Below are positions 41,643-51,310 of a stretch of DNA of 64,000 nt, piece by piece; position 1 is the first letter of the stretch, and each line of letters begins with the position of its first letter. The stretch comes from Pseudescherichia sp031979925. GTDB lineage: Bacteria; Pseudomonadota; Gammaproteobacteria; Enterobacterales; Enterobacteriaceae. Position numbers and translations under genes: made by a program. The notes beneath the pieces are model-generated. The model had not been told where the DNA came from. It did not search any database and saw nothing but the letters and a program-made list of their open reading frames with translations. The DNA lies in NCBI RefSeq assembly GCF_031979925.1, contig NZ_DALZFB010000001.1, positions 62,001-126,000 of the forward strand, in the 5' to 3' direction.

Positions 41643-43301
41643 ATGTTGAACCGTATCCGCGTTGTCACAATGCTGATGATGGTGCTGGTGGTTTTCGCAC
41701 TTCTACAGCTGGTATCAGGTGGGCTTCTGTTTTCGTCGCTGAAACAGAATCAGCAGAGCTTTGCTGACGCTAACGATCTTCGCCAGCAGCAGACCGAGCT
41801 GACCAAAACCTGGGAGCTGATGTTGCAGACGCGCATTAACCTCAGCCGTTCGTCAGCCCGGATGATGATGGATCCGGCCAATCAGCAGAGCAGCGCCAAA
41901 ACCGATCTGCTGAAGAGTGCTCATGCTTCGCTCGCCGATGCGGCACAACACTACGACGCCTACAAAGCGCTGCCGCCGGTGCCTGCCATGGCCGAGGTGA
42001 GCCAGCAGCTTGATGAGAAGTACCGCACCTATAATGCTGCGCTCACGGAGCTGATCCAGTTCCTGGAGAGCGGCAATATGGACGCCTTCTTTGCCCAGCC
42101 GACCCAGGGAATGCAGAATGCAATGGGTGACGCGCTCGGGCAGTATGCCCAGCTCAGCAGCGAGCTGTATCACGATGCCTTTACCCAGAGCACTCACGAC
42201 TACCGTTTCGCCCAGTGGCAGATAGCCATCCTCGCCGTGGCGCTGGCGATCGTGCTGGCTGCGGTGTGGTACGGCATTCGTCATATCCTGCTTAATCCGC
42301 TGGCTAATGTGATCCGTCACATTCGTGAAATCGCCAGCGGCGACCTCACTCAGACGCTGGTCATTAACGGCAAAAACGAAATTACCGAGCTGGCGGACAG
42401 CGTTGAACATATGCAGCGCTCGCTGATCGATACCGTCACTAACGTGCGCAAAGGGTCGGACGCCATCTACAGCGGCACCAGCGAAATCGCCGCCGGTAAC
42501 AACGATCTCTCCTCCCGTACCGAGCAGCAAGCCTCCGCGCTGGAGCAGACTGCCGCCAGCATGGAGCAGCTCACCGCCACCGTGAAGCAGAACGCCGACA
42601 ACGCCCGTCAGGCCTCGCAGCTGGCGCTCAGCGCCTCCGAGACGGCCGGACGCGGGGGCAAAGTGGTGGACGGCGTGGTGAAAACCATGCACGACATCGC
42701 CACCAGCTCGAAGAAAATTGCCGACATCACCAGCGTGATCGACAGCATCGCTTTCCAGACCAATATTCTGGCGCTCAACGCCGCCGTAGAGGCTGCCCGC
42801 GCGGGCGAGCAGGGGCGCGGCTTTGCCGTGGTCGCCGGCGAGGTGCGTAACCTCGCCAGCCGCAGCGCCAACGCAGCCAAAGAGATCAAAGCCTTAATTG
42901 AAGATTCCGTCTCGCGCGTGGATACCGGCTCGGTGCTGGTTGAGAGCGCCGGGGAGACCATGAACGATATCGTCAACGCAGTGACCCGGGTGACCGACAT
43001 TATGGGCGAGATTGCCTCCGCATCTGATGAGCAGAGCAAAGGCATCGACCAGGTGGCGCTGGCGGTATCGGAGATGGACAGAGTGACACAGCAGAACGCG
43101 TCGCTGGTAGAAGAGTCTGCGGCCGCGGCCGCAGCATTAGAAGAACAGGCCAGTCGACTCACGCAGGCGGTCTCTGCTTTCCGCCTTGCCGCCGTCCCTG
43201 AAAATCCGGCGCAGCGCCGCTCGCAGGGGAGGAAGTTCGTTTCTGCCCCGGTCGGTAGTCAGCTCAGTACCGGACAGGATGATAACTGGGAAACTTTTTG
43301 A
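41643..43301 (+). CDS. tar: Methyl-accepting chemotaxis protein Tar (aspartate receptor)
   Basis: A 552-residue receptor with TM1 (about 7-30), a periplasmic four-helix ligand domain, TM2 (about 190-212), HAMP (to about 265), methylation helices and the hairpin tip (AFQTNILALNAAVEAARAGE, quoted at 20 residues). The C-terminal NWETF pentapeptide tethers CheR and CheB. Sequence, length and position after cheW identify Tar. Ligand-pocket residues are diverged from E. coli, though 'RINLSRS' near the aspartate site is present. It is preceded by a near-perfect sigma-28 promoter. Confidence 0.93.
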   Translation: MLNRIRVVTMLMMVLVVFALLQLVSGGLLFSSLKQNQQSFADANDLRQQQTELTKTWELMLQTRINLSRSSARMMMDPANQQSSAKTDLLKSAHASLADAAQHYDAYKALPPVPAMAEVSQQLDEKYRTYNAALTELIQFLESGNMDAFFAQPTQGMQNAMGDALGQYAQLSSELYHDAFTQSTHDYRFAQWQIAILAVALAIVLAAVWYGIRHILLNPLANVIRHIREIASGDLTQTLVINGKNEITELADSVEHMQRSLIDTVTNVRKGSDAIYSGTSEIAAGNNDLSSRTEQQASALEQTAASMEQLTATVKQNADNARQASQLALSASETAGRGGKVVDGVVKTMHDIATSSKKIADITSVIDSIAFQTNILALNAAVEAARAGEQGRGFAVVAGEVRNLASRSANAAKEIKALIEDSVSRVDTGSVLVESAGETMNDIVNAVTRVTDIMGEIASASDEQSKGIDQVALAVSEMDRVTQQNASLVEESAAAAAALEEQASRLTQAVSAFRLAAVPENPAQRRSQGRKFVSAPVGSQLSTGQDDNWETF

Positions 43302-43343
43302 TCGTATTGATATTGCGGCGTTAGCCGCCTGATGGGAGCGTAG

Positions 43344-44942
43344 ATGTTTAATCGTATTCGTATCTCGACCACACTGTTTATCTTACTGATTGTTTGCGGC
43401 CTGTTGCTTGTGGGAAGCAACGGCCTCTCTTTTTGGGCCTTCCGCGATGGTTTTCAGCATCTGGAGCAGGTTGAAAAGAGCAACCACCAGCGCAACACGC
43501 TGGCCCAGATGCGCGCCGTTTTATTGCAGACCAGCACCTCGCTGAACAAGGCCGGCACGCTGACCGCCTTAAGCTATCCGCCGGATGATATCAAAGGGCT
43601 GATGAGTTCTGCGCGCAGCAATTTGCAGCTCGCCACCGACCAGCTTAAAGAGTTTGAAGGGATCGAGGCGATCTCACCGGAAGGGGAGAAGCTCAAGGAG
43701 CAGGCGAAGGCCACCTACAGCACCTGGATGAGTGACTTAGAGCATCAGGCGACCTGGCTGGAAAACAACCAACTCTCTGATTTTATGACCGCGCCGGTGC
43801 AGCAGTCCCAGGAGGCGTTTGAGGCGACCTTTACCGCCTGGCAGCACTATATCGATCGCTTTGTGGTGACCGCGACGTCAGCCAGCCGCGCTAACTACCA
43901 CATGTCGGCGGCAACCTTTATTACCGTGTTGATTCTGGCCGCGGGGCTGATCTCAGCGGGGCTGTTCTGGTCGCGCAGGATGATCGTGCAGCCGCTGGCG
44001 ATTATCAGCAGCCACTTTGACAGTATCGCCGGGGGCGATCTGGCCCGGCCAATTTCGGTCTATGGCCGAAACGAAATCTCAGCCATTTTTGCCAGCCTGC
44101 AGAAGATGCAGACCGCGCTGCGCGCCACGGTAGCTAACGTGCGCGAAGGCAGCGTGTCGATGCACACCGGCATCTCAGAAATTGCTGCGGGCAATAACGA
44201 TCTCTCGGCGCGTACCGAGCAGCAGGCGGCGTCGCTGGCCGAAACCGCCGCCAGCATGGAGCAGCTTACCGCGACGGTTGCCCAGAACGCGGACAACGCC
44301 CGTCAGGCGTCGGTGCTCTCTCACGGCGCAGCGGAAACGGCGAGAAAGGGTGGGGAGCAGACCTCGCGGGTGTCAGACACCATGCACGAAATTGCCACCA
44401 GTTCGCAAAAGATTGGCGACATCATCAGCGTGATCGACGGCATTGCCTTCCAGACCAATATCCTGGCGCTGAACGCCGCGGTTGAGGCCGCGCGGGCCGG
44501 CGAGCAGGGGCGTGGCTTTGCGGTCGTGGCTGGCGAGGTGCGTAACCTGGCTAGCCGCAGCGCTAATGCAGCCAAAGAGATCAAAGGATTAATTGAAGAC
44601 TCCGTTGCCCGCGTGCAGCAGGGTTCCGCCCTGGTGGATACGGCGGCGCAGACCATGACGGACATCGTCCGCTCCGTCACCCAGGTGAATGACATCATGG
44701 GCGAAATTGCTTCTGCCTCCGATGAGCAGCGCCGGGGTATTGAGCAGGTCGCGCTGGCGGTCAGCCAGATGGATCAGGTCACGCAGCAGAACGCCTCTCT
44801 GGTAGAGGAGGCGGCTGCGGCAACGGAACAGTTAGCGCACCAGGCGGATCGTCTGACATCCCAGGTTGCGGTATTTAAGTTAGAAGAGTACGTCGGTCAA
44901 CCCGAAGTGGCACCGCCCAGGGCCGTGCCGGCACTATCCTGA
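43344..44942 (+). CDS. tap: Methyl-accepting chemotaxis protein Tap (dipeptide/pyrimidine receptor)
   Basis: A 532-residue receptor starting MFNRIRISTTLF like E. coli Tap, with a periplasmic domain that keeps 'NKAGTLTALSYP' and 'DLEHQATWLE'. HAMP and the conserved signalling hairpin follow. It lacks the NWETF tail, as Tap does, so it relies on neighbouring receptors for adaptation. In E. coli it works with the dipeptide-binding protein DppA and senses pyrimidines. It lies 42 bp after tar in the same operon. Confidence 0.93.
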   Translation: MFNRIRISTTLFILLIVCGLLLVGSNGLSFWAFRDGFQHLEQVEKSNHQRNTLAQMRAVLLQTSTSLNKAGTLTALSYPPDDIKGLMSSARSNLQLATDQLKEFEGIEAISPEGEKLKEQAKATYSTWMSDLEHQATWLENNQLSDFMTAPVQQSQEAFEATFTAWQHYIDRFVVTATSASRANYHMSAATFITVLILAAGLISAGLFWSRRMIVQPLAIISSHFDSIAGGDLARPISVYGRNEISAIFASLQKMQTALRATVANVREGSVSMHTGISEIAAGNNDLSARTEQQAASLAETAASMEQLTATVAQNADNARQASVLSHGAAETARKGGEQTSRVSDTMHEIATSSQKIGDIISVIDGIAFQTNILALNAAVEAARAGEQGRGFAVVAGEVRNLASRSANAAKEIKGLIEDSVARVQQGSALVDTAAQTMTDIVRSVTQVNDIMGEIASASDEQRRGIEQVALAVSQMDQVTQQNASLVEEAAAATEQLAHQADRLTSQVAVFKLEEYVGQPEVAPPRAVPALS

Positions 44943-44961
44943 ATGTAATTAAGAAGGCGCT

Positions 44962-45828
44962 ATGACATCAACACTGCCCAACGGGCAAACGTCATTGACT
45001 ATGCAGTTCCCTCAGCGCCTCGCGCTGTCCGATGCGCATTTTCGTCGGATATGTCAATTGATTTACCAGCGTGCGGGGATCGTGCTAGCTGACCATAAGC
45101 GAGACATGGTCTACAACAGGCTGGTTCGCCGCCTGCGCACGCTGGGGCTGGATGATTTTGGCCGCTACCTGAGCATGCTGGAAGCGAACCAAAGCAGCGC
45201 CGAGTGGCAGGCATTTATCAACTCGCTGACCACTAACCTGACCGCCTTCTTCCGCGAAGCTCATCACTTCCCGGTGCTGGCCGATCACGCCCGCAAGCAC
45301 AGTGGTGAGTATCGCGTCTGGAGCGCCGCCGCGTCGACCGGCGAAGAGCCATACTCGCTTGCCATCACCCTGGCGGATGCGCTGGGGATGGTACAGGGAC
45401 GCTGGAAAGTGATCGCCAGCGATATCGACACCGAGGTGCTGGAGAAAGCCCGCAGCGGCATCTACCGCCTGGATGAGCTGAAAACGCTCTCTCCCCAGCA
45501 GCTGCAGCGCTACTTTATGCGCGGCACCGGACCCCATGCCGGCCTGGTGCGGGTGCGCCAGGAGCTCGCCAACTTCGTCGACTTCCAGCCGCTCAACCTG
45601 CTGGATAAGCAGTACAACGTGCCGGGCCCGTTCGACGCGATTTTTTGTCGTAACGTGATGATCTATTTTGATAAAACGACGCAGCAGGACATTTTGCGCC
45701 GCTTTGCTCCAATGCTTAAGCCTGACGGACTGATGTTCGCTGGGCATTCGGAGAATTTCAGCAACCTTGTGCGCGAGTTTACCCTGCGTGGGCAGACGGT
45801 TTATGCGCTGAGTAAGGATAAAGCATGA
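44962..45828 (+). CDS. cheR: Chemotaxis methyltransferase CheR
   Basis: A 288-residue S-adenosylmethionine-dependent methyltransferase. The helical N-terminal domain is followed by the SAM-binding segment 'VWSAAASTGEEPYSLAI' (near 115-131) and 'NVMIYF' (IFCRNVMIYF). It methylates receptor glutamates and binds the NWETF tail of Tar. It overlaps cheB by 4 bp. Confidence 0.97.
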   Translation: MTSTLPNGQTSLTMQFPQRLALSDAHFRRICQLIYQRAGIVLADHKRDMVYNRLVRRLRTLGLDDFGRYLSMLEANQSSAEWQAFINSLTTNLTAFFREAHHFPVLADHARKHSGEYRVWSAAASTGEEPYSLAITLADALGMVQGRWKVIASDIDTEVLEKARSGIYRLDELKTLSPQQLQRYFMRGTGPHAGLVRVRQELANFVDFQPLNLLDKQYNVPGPFDAIFCRNVMIYFDKTTQQDILRRFAPMLKPDGLMFAGHSENFSNLVREFTLRGQTVYALSKDKA

Positions 45829-46874
45829 GTAAAATCAGGGTACTGTCTGTTGATGATTCGGCGCTGATGCGCCAGATCATGACGGAAATTATCAACAGCC
45901 ACAGTGATATGGAGATGGTTGCTACTGCGCCAGATCCGCTGGTCGCACGGGATTTGATCAAGAAATACAATCCGGATGTTCTGACCCTGGACGTCGAAAT
46001 GCCGCGTATGGACGGCCTCGACTTTCTTGAGAAGCTGATGCGCCTGCGGCCAATGCCGGTGGTGATGGTCTCCTCCCTGACCGGAAAAGGCTCCGAGGTC
46101 ACCCTGCGCGCGCTGGAGCTGGGGGCGATTGATTTTGTCACCAAGCCGCAGCTGGGGATCCGCGAAGGAATGCTCGCCTACAGCGAAATGATTGCTGAGA
46201 AGGTACGTACCGCATCACGAGCCAGACTGGCCGCGCACAATCCGGTCTCTGCTCCGGCGACCCTGAAAGCCGGGCCGCTATTAAGCTCAGAAAAGTTGCT
46301 GGCGATTGGTGCGTCAACTGGCGGAACCGAGGCAATTCGCCATGTACTCCAGCCATTGCCGCTCTCCAGTCCCGGTATTCTTATTACCCAGCATATGCCG
46401 CCGGGCTTTACCCGCTCCTTTGCCGAGCGGTTAAACAAGCTCTGCCAGATCAGCGTAAAAGAGGCTGAGGACGGCGAGCGTGTGCTGCCGGGCCATGCCT
46501 ATATTGCTCCTGGCGATAAGCACATGGAGCTGGCGCGCAGCGGCGCAAACTATCAGATCAAAATTCACGACGGACCGCCGGTTAACCGGCATCGTCCGGC
46601 GGTAGATGTACTGTTTCATTCGGTCGCAAAACACGCGGGGCGCAACGCCGTGGGGGTGATCCTCACCGGTATGGGCAACGATGGCGCGGCCGGCATGTTA
46701 GCAATGCACCAGGCGGGCGCCTGGACGATTGCGCAAAATGAAGCAAGTTGTGTGGTGTTCGGCATGCCGCGCGAAGCTATCAATATGGGTGGCGTAAGCG
46801 AAGTGGTCGATCTTAGTCAGGTAAGTCAGCAGATGCTGGCAAAAATCAGTGCCGGACAGGCAATACGTATTTAA
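45825..46874 (+). CDS. cheB: Chemotaxis methylesterase/deamidase CheB
   Basis: A 349-residue protein with a receiver domain (phospho-acceptor Asp56 in LTLDVEMPRMDG) and a methylesterase domain. The catalytic Ser164 is in GASTGGTEA, His190 lies in the QHMPPGF segment, and the later Asp is in GMGNDGA. Phosphorylation by CheA activates it to remove methyl groups and deamidate Gln. It is followed by cheY after 16 bp. Confidence 0.97.
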   Translation: MSKIRVLSVDDSALMRQIMTEIINSHSDMEMVATAPDPLVARDLIKKYNPDVLTLDVEMPRMDGLDFLEKLMRLRPMPVVMVSSLTGKGSEVTLRALELGAIDFVTKPQLGIREGMLAYSEMIAEKVRTASRARLAAHNPVSAPATLKAGPLLSSEKLLAIGASTGGTEAIRHVLQPLPLSSPGILITQHMPPGFTRSFAERLNKLCQISVKEAEDGERVLPGHAYIAPGDKHMELARSGANYQIKIHDGPPVNRHRPAVDVLFHSVAKHAGRNAVGVILTGMGNDGAAGMLAMHQAGAWTIAQNEASCVVFGMPREAINMGGVSEVVDLSQVSQQMLAKISAGQAIRI

Positions 46875-46890
46875 CGAGGAGTGTAGTTTT

Positions 46891-47280
46891 ATGGCGGACA
46901 AAGAGCTCAAGTTTCTGGTTGTGGATGACTTTTCCACCATGCGTCGCATCGTGCGCAACCTGCTGAAAGAGCTGGGTTTCAATAACGTAGAAGAGGCAGA
47001 GGACGGCGTTGATGCGCTGAACAAGCTCCAGGCGGGCGGCTTTGGCTTCGTTATCTCCGACTGGAACATGCCGAACATGGACGGCCTGGAGCTGCTGAAG
47101 ACCATTCGTGGCAATAGCGCAATGGCTTCGCTGCCGGTGCTGATGGTCACCGCAGAGGCGAAGAAAGAGAACATCATTGCGGCCGCGCAGGCGGGTGCAA
47201 GTGGTTACGTGGTGAAGCCGTTTACGGCCGCAACCCTGGAAGAAAAACTCGGCAAGATCTTCGAGAAACTCGGCATGTGA
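46891..47280 (+). CDS. cheY: Chemotaxis response regulator CheY
   Basis: A 129-residue single receiver domain. Asp12 and Asp13 bind magnesium, Asp57 (SDWNMP) is the phosphorylation site, and the Thr87 and Lys109 positions are conserved (MVTAEAKK; VVKPF). Phospho-CheY binds FliM and switches the motor to clockwise rotation. The ATG at 46891 follows CGAGGAG; a longer in-frame start at 46849 overlaps cheB and is not used in the family. Confidence 0.98.
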   Translation: MADKELKFLVVDDFSTMRRIVRNLLKELGFNNVEEAEDGVDALNKLQAGGFGFVISDWNMPNMDGLELLKTIRGNSAMASLPVLMVTAEAKKENIIAAAQAGASGYVVKPFTAATLEEKLGKIFEKLGM

Positions 47281-47287
47281 GGACCGG

Positions 47288-47938
47288 ATGATGATGATGC
47301 AATCGCAAATGAAACCTACGGATGAGCAATCGCCCGGGGACATTATCGCCCGCATCGGCAGCCTGACGCGTATGCTGCGCGACAGCCTGCGTGAGCTTGG
47401 CCTTGACCAGGCAATTGCCGAAGCGGCGGAAGCGATCCCCGATGCCCGCGATCGTCTGGACTATGTGGTGCAGATGACGGCCCAGGCCGCCGAGCGTGCG
47501 CTAAACAGCGTTGAGGCATCTCAGCCGCATCAGGACGCGATGGAGAGCGGCGCGAAATCGCTGAGCAAACGCTGGGACGCATGGTTTGAAAACCCGATTG
47601 AGCTGACAGATGCTAAAGAGCTGGTTAAAGACACCCGTCAGTATCTTGGCGACGTGCCGGGCCATACCAGCTTCACCAATGCCCAGCTGCTGGACATCAT
47701 GATGGCGCAGGATTTCCAGGACCTTACCGGTCAGGTGATCAAGCGCATGATGGATGTGATCCAGGAGATTGAGCGTCAGCTGCTGATGGTGCTGCTGGAT
47801 AACATGCCGGAGCCCTCTGCGCGTCCGAAGCGCGAGAACGAAAGCCTGCTCAATGGGCCGCAGCTCGACACCACTAAAGCGGGCGTCGTGGCGAGCCAGG
47901 ATCAGGTCGACGACCTGCTGGACAGCCTCGGCTTCTGA
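47288..47938 (+). CDS. cheZ: CheY-P phosphatase CheZ
   Basis: A 216-residue four-helix phosphatase with the catalytic Asp and Gln in AQDFQDLTGQVIKRM (about 145-160) and the C-terminal CheY-binding helix (VASQDQVDDLLDSLGF). It removes the phosphate from CheY. Four consecutive ATG codons stand at the start (47288, 47291, 47294, 47297). The third gives the E. coli start MMQ, and GAGG lies 5 to 12 bases upstream depending on choice, so the exact start is open by a few codons. Confidence 0.96.
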   Translation: MMMMQSQMKPTDEQSPGDIIARIGSLTRMLRDSLRELGLDQAIAEAAEAIPDARDRLDYVVQMTAQAAERALNSVEASQPHQDAMESGAKSLSKRWDAWFENPIELTDAKELVKDTRQYLGDVPGHTSFTNAQLLDIMMAQDFQDLTGQVIKRMMDVIQEIERQLLMVLLDNMPEPSARPKRENESLLNGPQLDTTKAGVVASQDQVDDLLDSLGF

Positions 47939-47943
47939 TAAAC

Positions 47944-47980
47944 AACCCCGCCTCTGCTGGTAAAGGGGGGCGGGGGTTTA
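47944..47980 (+). terminator. Possible terminator after cheZ
   Basis: CCCCGCC pairs with GGCGGGG over a loop of about 15 bases, followed by GTTTA. The T run is short, so termination may be partial before flhB. Confidence 0.45.
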
Positions 47981-48026
47981 TGCCTAAACAGTAAAAAAGC
48001 CGTGTTAAAGCGAGCTTATCGTCCCA

Positions 48027-48054
48027 TTGTCTCTTCAGGCGTCTGGCATGATAC
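48027..48054 (+). promoter_or_regulatory. Possible sigma-70 promoter of flhBAE
   Basis: TTGTCT and TGATAC with a 16-base spacer lie 31 bases before the flhB start. flhBA is a class 2 operon activated by FlhDC with sigma-70, so a modest promoter is expected. I could not define FlhDC boxes with confidence. Confidence 0.35.
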
Positions 48055-48084
48055 CCGTGACGAAATGTATCGCGAGTATCTATC

Positions 48085-49239
48085 GTGGCTGAAGAAGACA
48101 ACGAGGACAAAACAGAGGCCCCCACACCCCACCGACTAGAGAAGGCGCGTGAGGAGGGCCAGGTTCCCCGTTCCAAAGAACTGACATCGCTCCTAATCCT
48201 GGTGGTCGGCATCTGCGTGATCTGGATTGGAGGGGAGTCACTCGCCCGCAGGCTGGCGGGACTGCTCTCATCCGGCCTTCGCTTCGACCACGGCATCGTC
48301 AACGATCCCCATCTGATCCTCGGCCAGACCATTCTGCTGATCAAAGAGGCGATGATCGCGCTGCTGCCGCTCATCACCGGCGTGGTGCTGGTGGCGCTGA
48401 TCGCCCCGATCCTGCTGGGCGGACTGGTGTTTAGCGGCAAGTCGCTGCAGTTCCAGTTCTCCAAGCTCAACCCGCTCAGCGGTCTTAAGCGCCTCTTTTC
48501 CGCCCAGGTTGGCGCGGAGCTGGTGAAGGCGGTGCTGAAGGCGGTGCTGATGGGTGGCGTGGCGGGTCTCTACCTGACCCACAAGTGGCCAGATATGATG
48601 CGCCTGATGAGCGAGTCGCCGCTGTCGGCCATGAGCAATGCCCTCAACTTAGTTGGGCTCTGCGTGCTGCTGGTGGTGCTGGGCATCATTCCAATGGTGG
48701 GCTTTGACGTAATCTGGCAGATCTACAGCCACATCAAAAAGCTGCGTATGTCCCGTCAGGATATCCGCGATGAACATAAGCAGAGCGAAGGCGATCCACA
48801 TGTGAAAGGACGTATTCGCCAGATGCAGCGCGCCGCCGCGCGCCGCCGCATGATGGCGGACGTGCCGAAGGCCAACGTAGTGGTCACCAACCCGACGCAC
48901 TATTCCGTGGCGCTGCTTTACGATGAGAACAAAATGAGTGCGCCGAAGGTGCTGGCGAAAGGTGCCGGGCTGGTGGCGTTGCGCATTCGTGAAATTGCCG
49001 CTGAAAACCGTATTCCACTGCTGGAAGCACCACCGCTGGCGCGTGCGCTCTACCGCCATGCCGATGTCGGCCAGCAGATCCCCGGGCAGCTCTACGCGGC
49101 GGTAGCCGAAGTGCTGGCCTGGGTATGGCAGCTCAAACGCTGGAAGCTCGCTGGTGGGCAAGCGCCGGTGAAACCCGCCAATCTTCCGGTGCCTGAAGCA
49201 CTGGATTTTATGAACGACGAGAAGGACACTGATGAATAA
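48085..49239 (+). CDS. flhB: Flagellar export switch protein FlhB
   Basis: A 384-residue protein with four membrane segments (to about residue 215) and a cytoplasmic domain with the self-cleavage motif NPTH near residue 270. Cleavage there switches the export apparatus from hook to filament substrates. The start is GTG at 48085 (MAEEDNEDKTEAPTPHR, as in relatives). The stop overlaps flhA by 8 bp. Confidence 0.97.
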   Translation: MAEEDNEDKTEAPTPHRLEKAREEGQVPRSKELTSLLILVVGICVIWIGGESLARRLAGLLSSGLRFDHGIVNDPHLILGQTILLIKEAMIALLPLITGVVLVALIAPILLGGLVFSGKSLQFQFSKLNPLSGLKRLFSAQVGAELVKAVLKAVLMGGVAGLYLTHKWPDMMRLMSESPLSAMSNALNLVGLCVLLVVLGIIPMVGFDVIWQIYSHIKKLRMSRQDIRDEHKQSEGDPHVKGRIRQMQRAAARRRMMADVPKANVVVTNPTHYSVALLYDENKMSAPKVLAKGAGLVALRIREIAAENRIPLLEAPPLARALYRHADVGQQIPGQLYAAVAEVLAWVWQLKRWKLAGGQAPVKPANLPVPEALDFMNDEKDTDE

Positions 49240-51310
49240 TCTGGTGACGATGTTGCGCCTGCCTGGCAACATGAAATCAGGTCAATGGCAGATTCTTGCT
49301 GGACCGATACTGATTCTGCTTATCCTGTCGATGATGGTGCTGCCGCTTCCGGCGTTCATCCTTGACCTGCTGTTTACCTTTAACATCGCGCTCTCCATCA
49401 TGGTGCTGCTGGTGGCGATGTTCACCCAGCGTACGCTGGAGTTCGCCGCGTTCCCGACCATTCTGCTGTTTACCACCCTGCTGCGGCTGGCGCTGAACGT
49501 CGCCTCGACCCGTATTATCCTGATGGAGGGGCACACCGGCGGCGCGGCGGCGGGGAAGGTGGTTGAAGCCTTCGGCCACTTCCTCGTTGGCGGTAACTTT
49601 GCCATCGGTATCGTGGTGTTCGTCATTCTCGTTATCATCAACTTTATGGTTATCACCAAGGGTGCCGGGCGTATCGCGGAAGTGGGCGCGCGCTTTGTTC
49701 TCGACGGGATGCCAGGCAAGCAGATGGCGATCGACGCCGACCTTAATGCCGGTCTGATTGGCGAGGACGAAGCCAAAAAACGCCGCTCGGAAGTGACCCA
49801 GGAGGCCGACTTCTACGGCTCCATGGACGGTGCGAGTAAGTTTGTGCGCGGTGATGCCATCGCGGGCATCCTGATCATGGTGATCAACGTTATCGGCGGC
49901 CTGCTGGTGGGCGTTCTGCAGCACGGCATGGACATGGGCCACGCGGCGGAGAGCTATACCCTGTTGACTATCGGTGATGGTCTGGTCGCGCAGATCCCGG
50001 CGCTAGTGATCTCCACCGCTGCGGGCGTGATCGTAACCCGCGTAGCGACCGATCAGGACGTCGGCCAGCAGATGGTGGGTCAGCTGTTTAGTAACCCGCG
50101 CGTAATGCTGCTGAGTGCCGGCGTGCTGGGCCTGCTGGGCCTGGTGCCGGGCATGCCAAACTTTGTCTTCCTGCTCTTTACTGCCGGGCTGCTCGGTCTC
50201 GCCTGGTGGATGCGCGGACGTGAGCAGAAGGCGCCGGTTGAGGCCGCGCCAGTCAAGATGCCGGAGAACAACCAGGCGGTAGAGGCCACCTGGAACGACG
50301 TTCAGCTGGAGGACTCTCTCGGCATGGAGGTGGGCTACCGCCTGATCCCGATGGTCGATTTCCAGCAGGATGGCGAGCTGCTCGGGCGTATTCGCAGCAT
50401 CCGTAAGAAATTTGCTCAGGACATGGGCTTCCTGCCGCCGGTGGTGCACATCCGCGACAATATGGATCTCCCCCCGGCGCGCTACCGTATTCTGATGAAA
50501 GGCGTGGAGATCGGCAGCGGCGAGGCCTATCCGGGCCGATGGCTGGCGATTAACCCGGGCACGGCGGCGGGTACGTTGCCCGGCGAGCAGACGGTGGATC
50601 CGGCCTTTGGCCTGGCGGCGATCTGGATCGAAAGTGCCCTAAAAGAGCAGGCGCAGATCCAGGGCTATACCGTGGTGGAGGCCAGCACCGTGGTGGCAAC
50701 CCATCTTAACCACCTGATCGGCCAGTTCGCCTCCGAGCTGTTTGGCCGTCAGGAGGCGCAGCAGCTGCTGGATCGCGTGAGCCAGGAGATGCCGAAGCTT
50801 ACCGAAGATCTGGTTCCGGGCGTGGTCACTCTTACCACCCTGCACAAGGTGTTGCAGAACCTGCTGGATGAGAAGGTGCCGATTCGTGACATGCGTACCA
50901 TCCTGGAAACCCTGGCCGAGCATGCGCCGATCCAGAGCGATCCGCATGAGCTGACCGCCGTCGTGCGCGTGGCGCTGGGCCGGGCGATCACCCAGCAGTG
51001 GTTCCCGGGCAGCGGGGAAGTGCAGGTGATTGGTCTGGATACGCCGCTTGAGCGTCTGCTGTTGCAGGCGCTACAGGGCGGTGGTGGCCTGGAGCCGGGG
51101 CTGGCGGATCGTCTGCTGGCCCAGACCCAGGAGGCGCTGGCCCGTCAGGAGATGCTTGGTGCGCCGCCGGTGCTGCTGGTGAACCACGCCCTGCGTCCGC
51201 TGCTGTCGCGCTTCCTGCGCCGTAGCCTGACCCAGCTGGTGGTGCTCTCCAATATGGAGCTGTCGGATAACCGCAACATCCGCATGACCGCCACCATTGG
51301 AGGTAAATAG
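49232..51310 (+). CDS. flhA: Flagellar export gate protein FlhA
   Basis: A 692-residue FHIPEP-family protein with eight membrane segments (to about residue 330) and a large cytoplasmic domain that binds chaperone-substrate complexes. The conserved family signature lies in the loop after TM4 (KGAGRIAEVGARFVLDGMPG, read here in part as RIAEVGARFVLDGMPG). It forms the nonameric ring of the export gate. It is coupled to flhB and to flhE by overlaps of 8 and 1 bp. Confidence 0.97.
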   Translation: MNNLVTMLRLPGNMKSGQWQILAGPILILLILSMMVLPLPAFILDLLFTFNIALSIMVLLVAMFTQRTLEFAAFPTILLFTTLLRLALNVASTRIILMEGHTGGAAAGKVVEAFGHFLVGGNFAIGIVVFVILVIINFMVITKGAGRIAEVGARFVLDGMPGKQMAIDADLNAGLIGEDEAKKRRSEVTQEADFYGSMDGASKFVRGDAIAGILIMVINVIGGLLVGVLQHGMDMGHAAESYTLLTIGDGLVAQIPALVISTAAGVIVTRVATDQDVGQQMVGQLFSNPRVMLLSAGVLGLLGLVPGMPNFVFLLFTAGLLGLAWWMRGREQKAPVEAAPVKMPENNQAVEATWNDVQLEDSLGMEVGYRLIPMVDFQQDGELLGRIRSIRKKFAQDMGFLPPVVHIRDNMDLPPARYRILMKGVEIGSGEAYPGRWLAINPGTAAGTLPGEQTVDPAFGLAAIWIESALKEQAQIQGYTVVEASTVVATHLNHLIGQFASELFGRQEAQQLLDRVSQEMPKLTEDLVPGVVTLTTLHKVLQNLLDEKVPIRDMRTILETLAEHAPIQSDPHELTAVVRVALGRAITQQWFPGSGEVQVIGLDTPLERLLLQALQGGGGLEPGLADRLLAQTQEALARQEMLGAPPVLLVNHALRPLLSRFLRRSLTQLVVLSNMELSDNRNIRMTATIGGK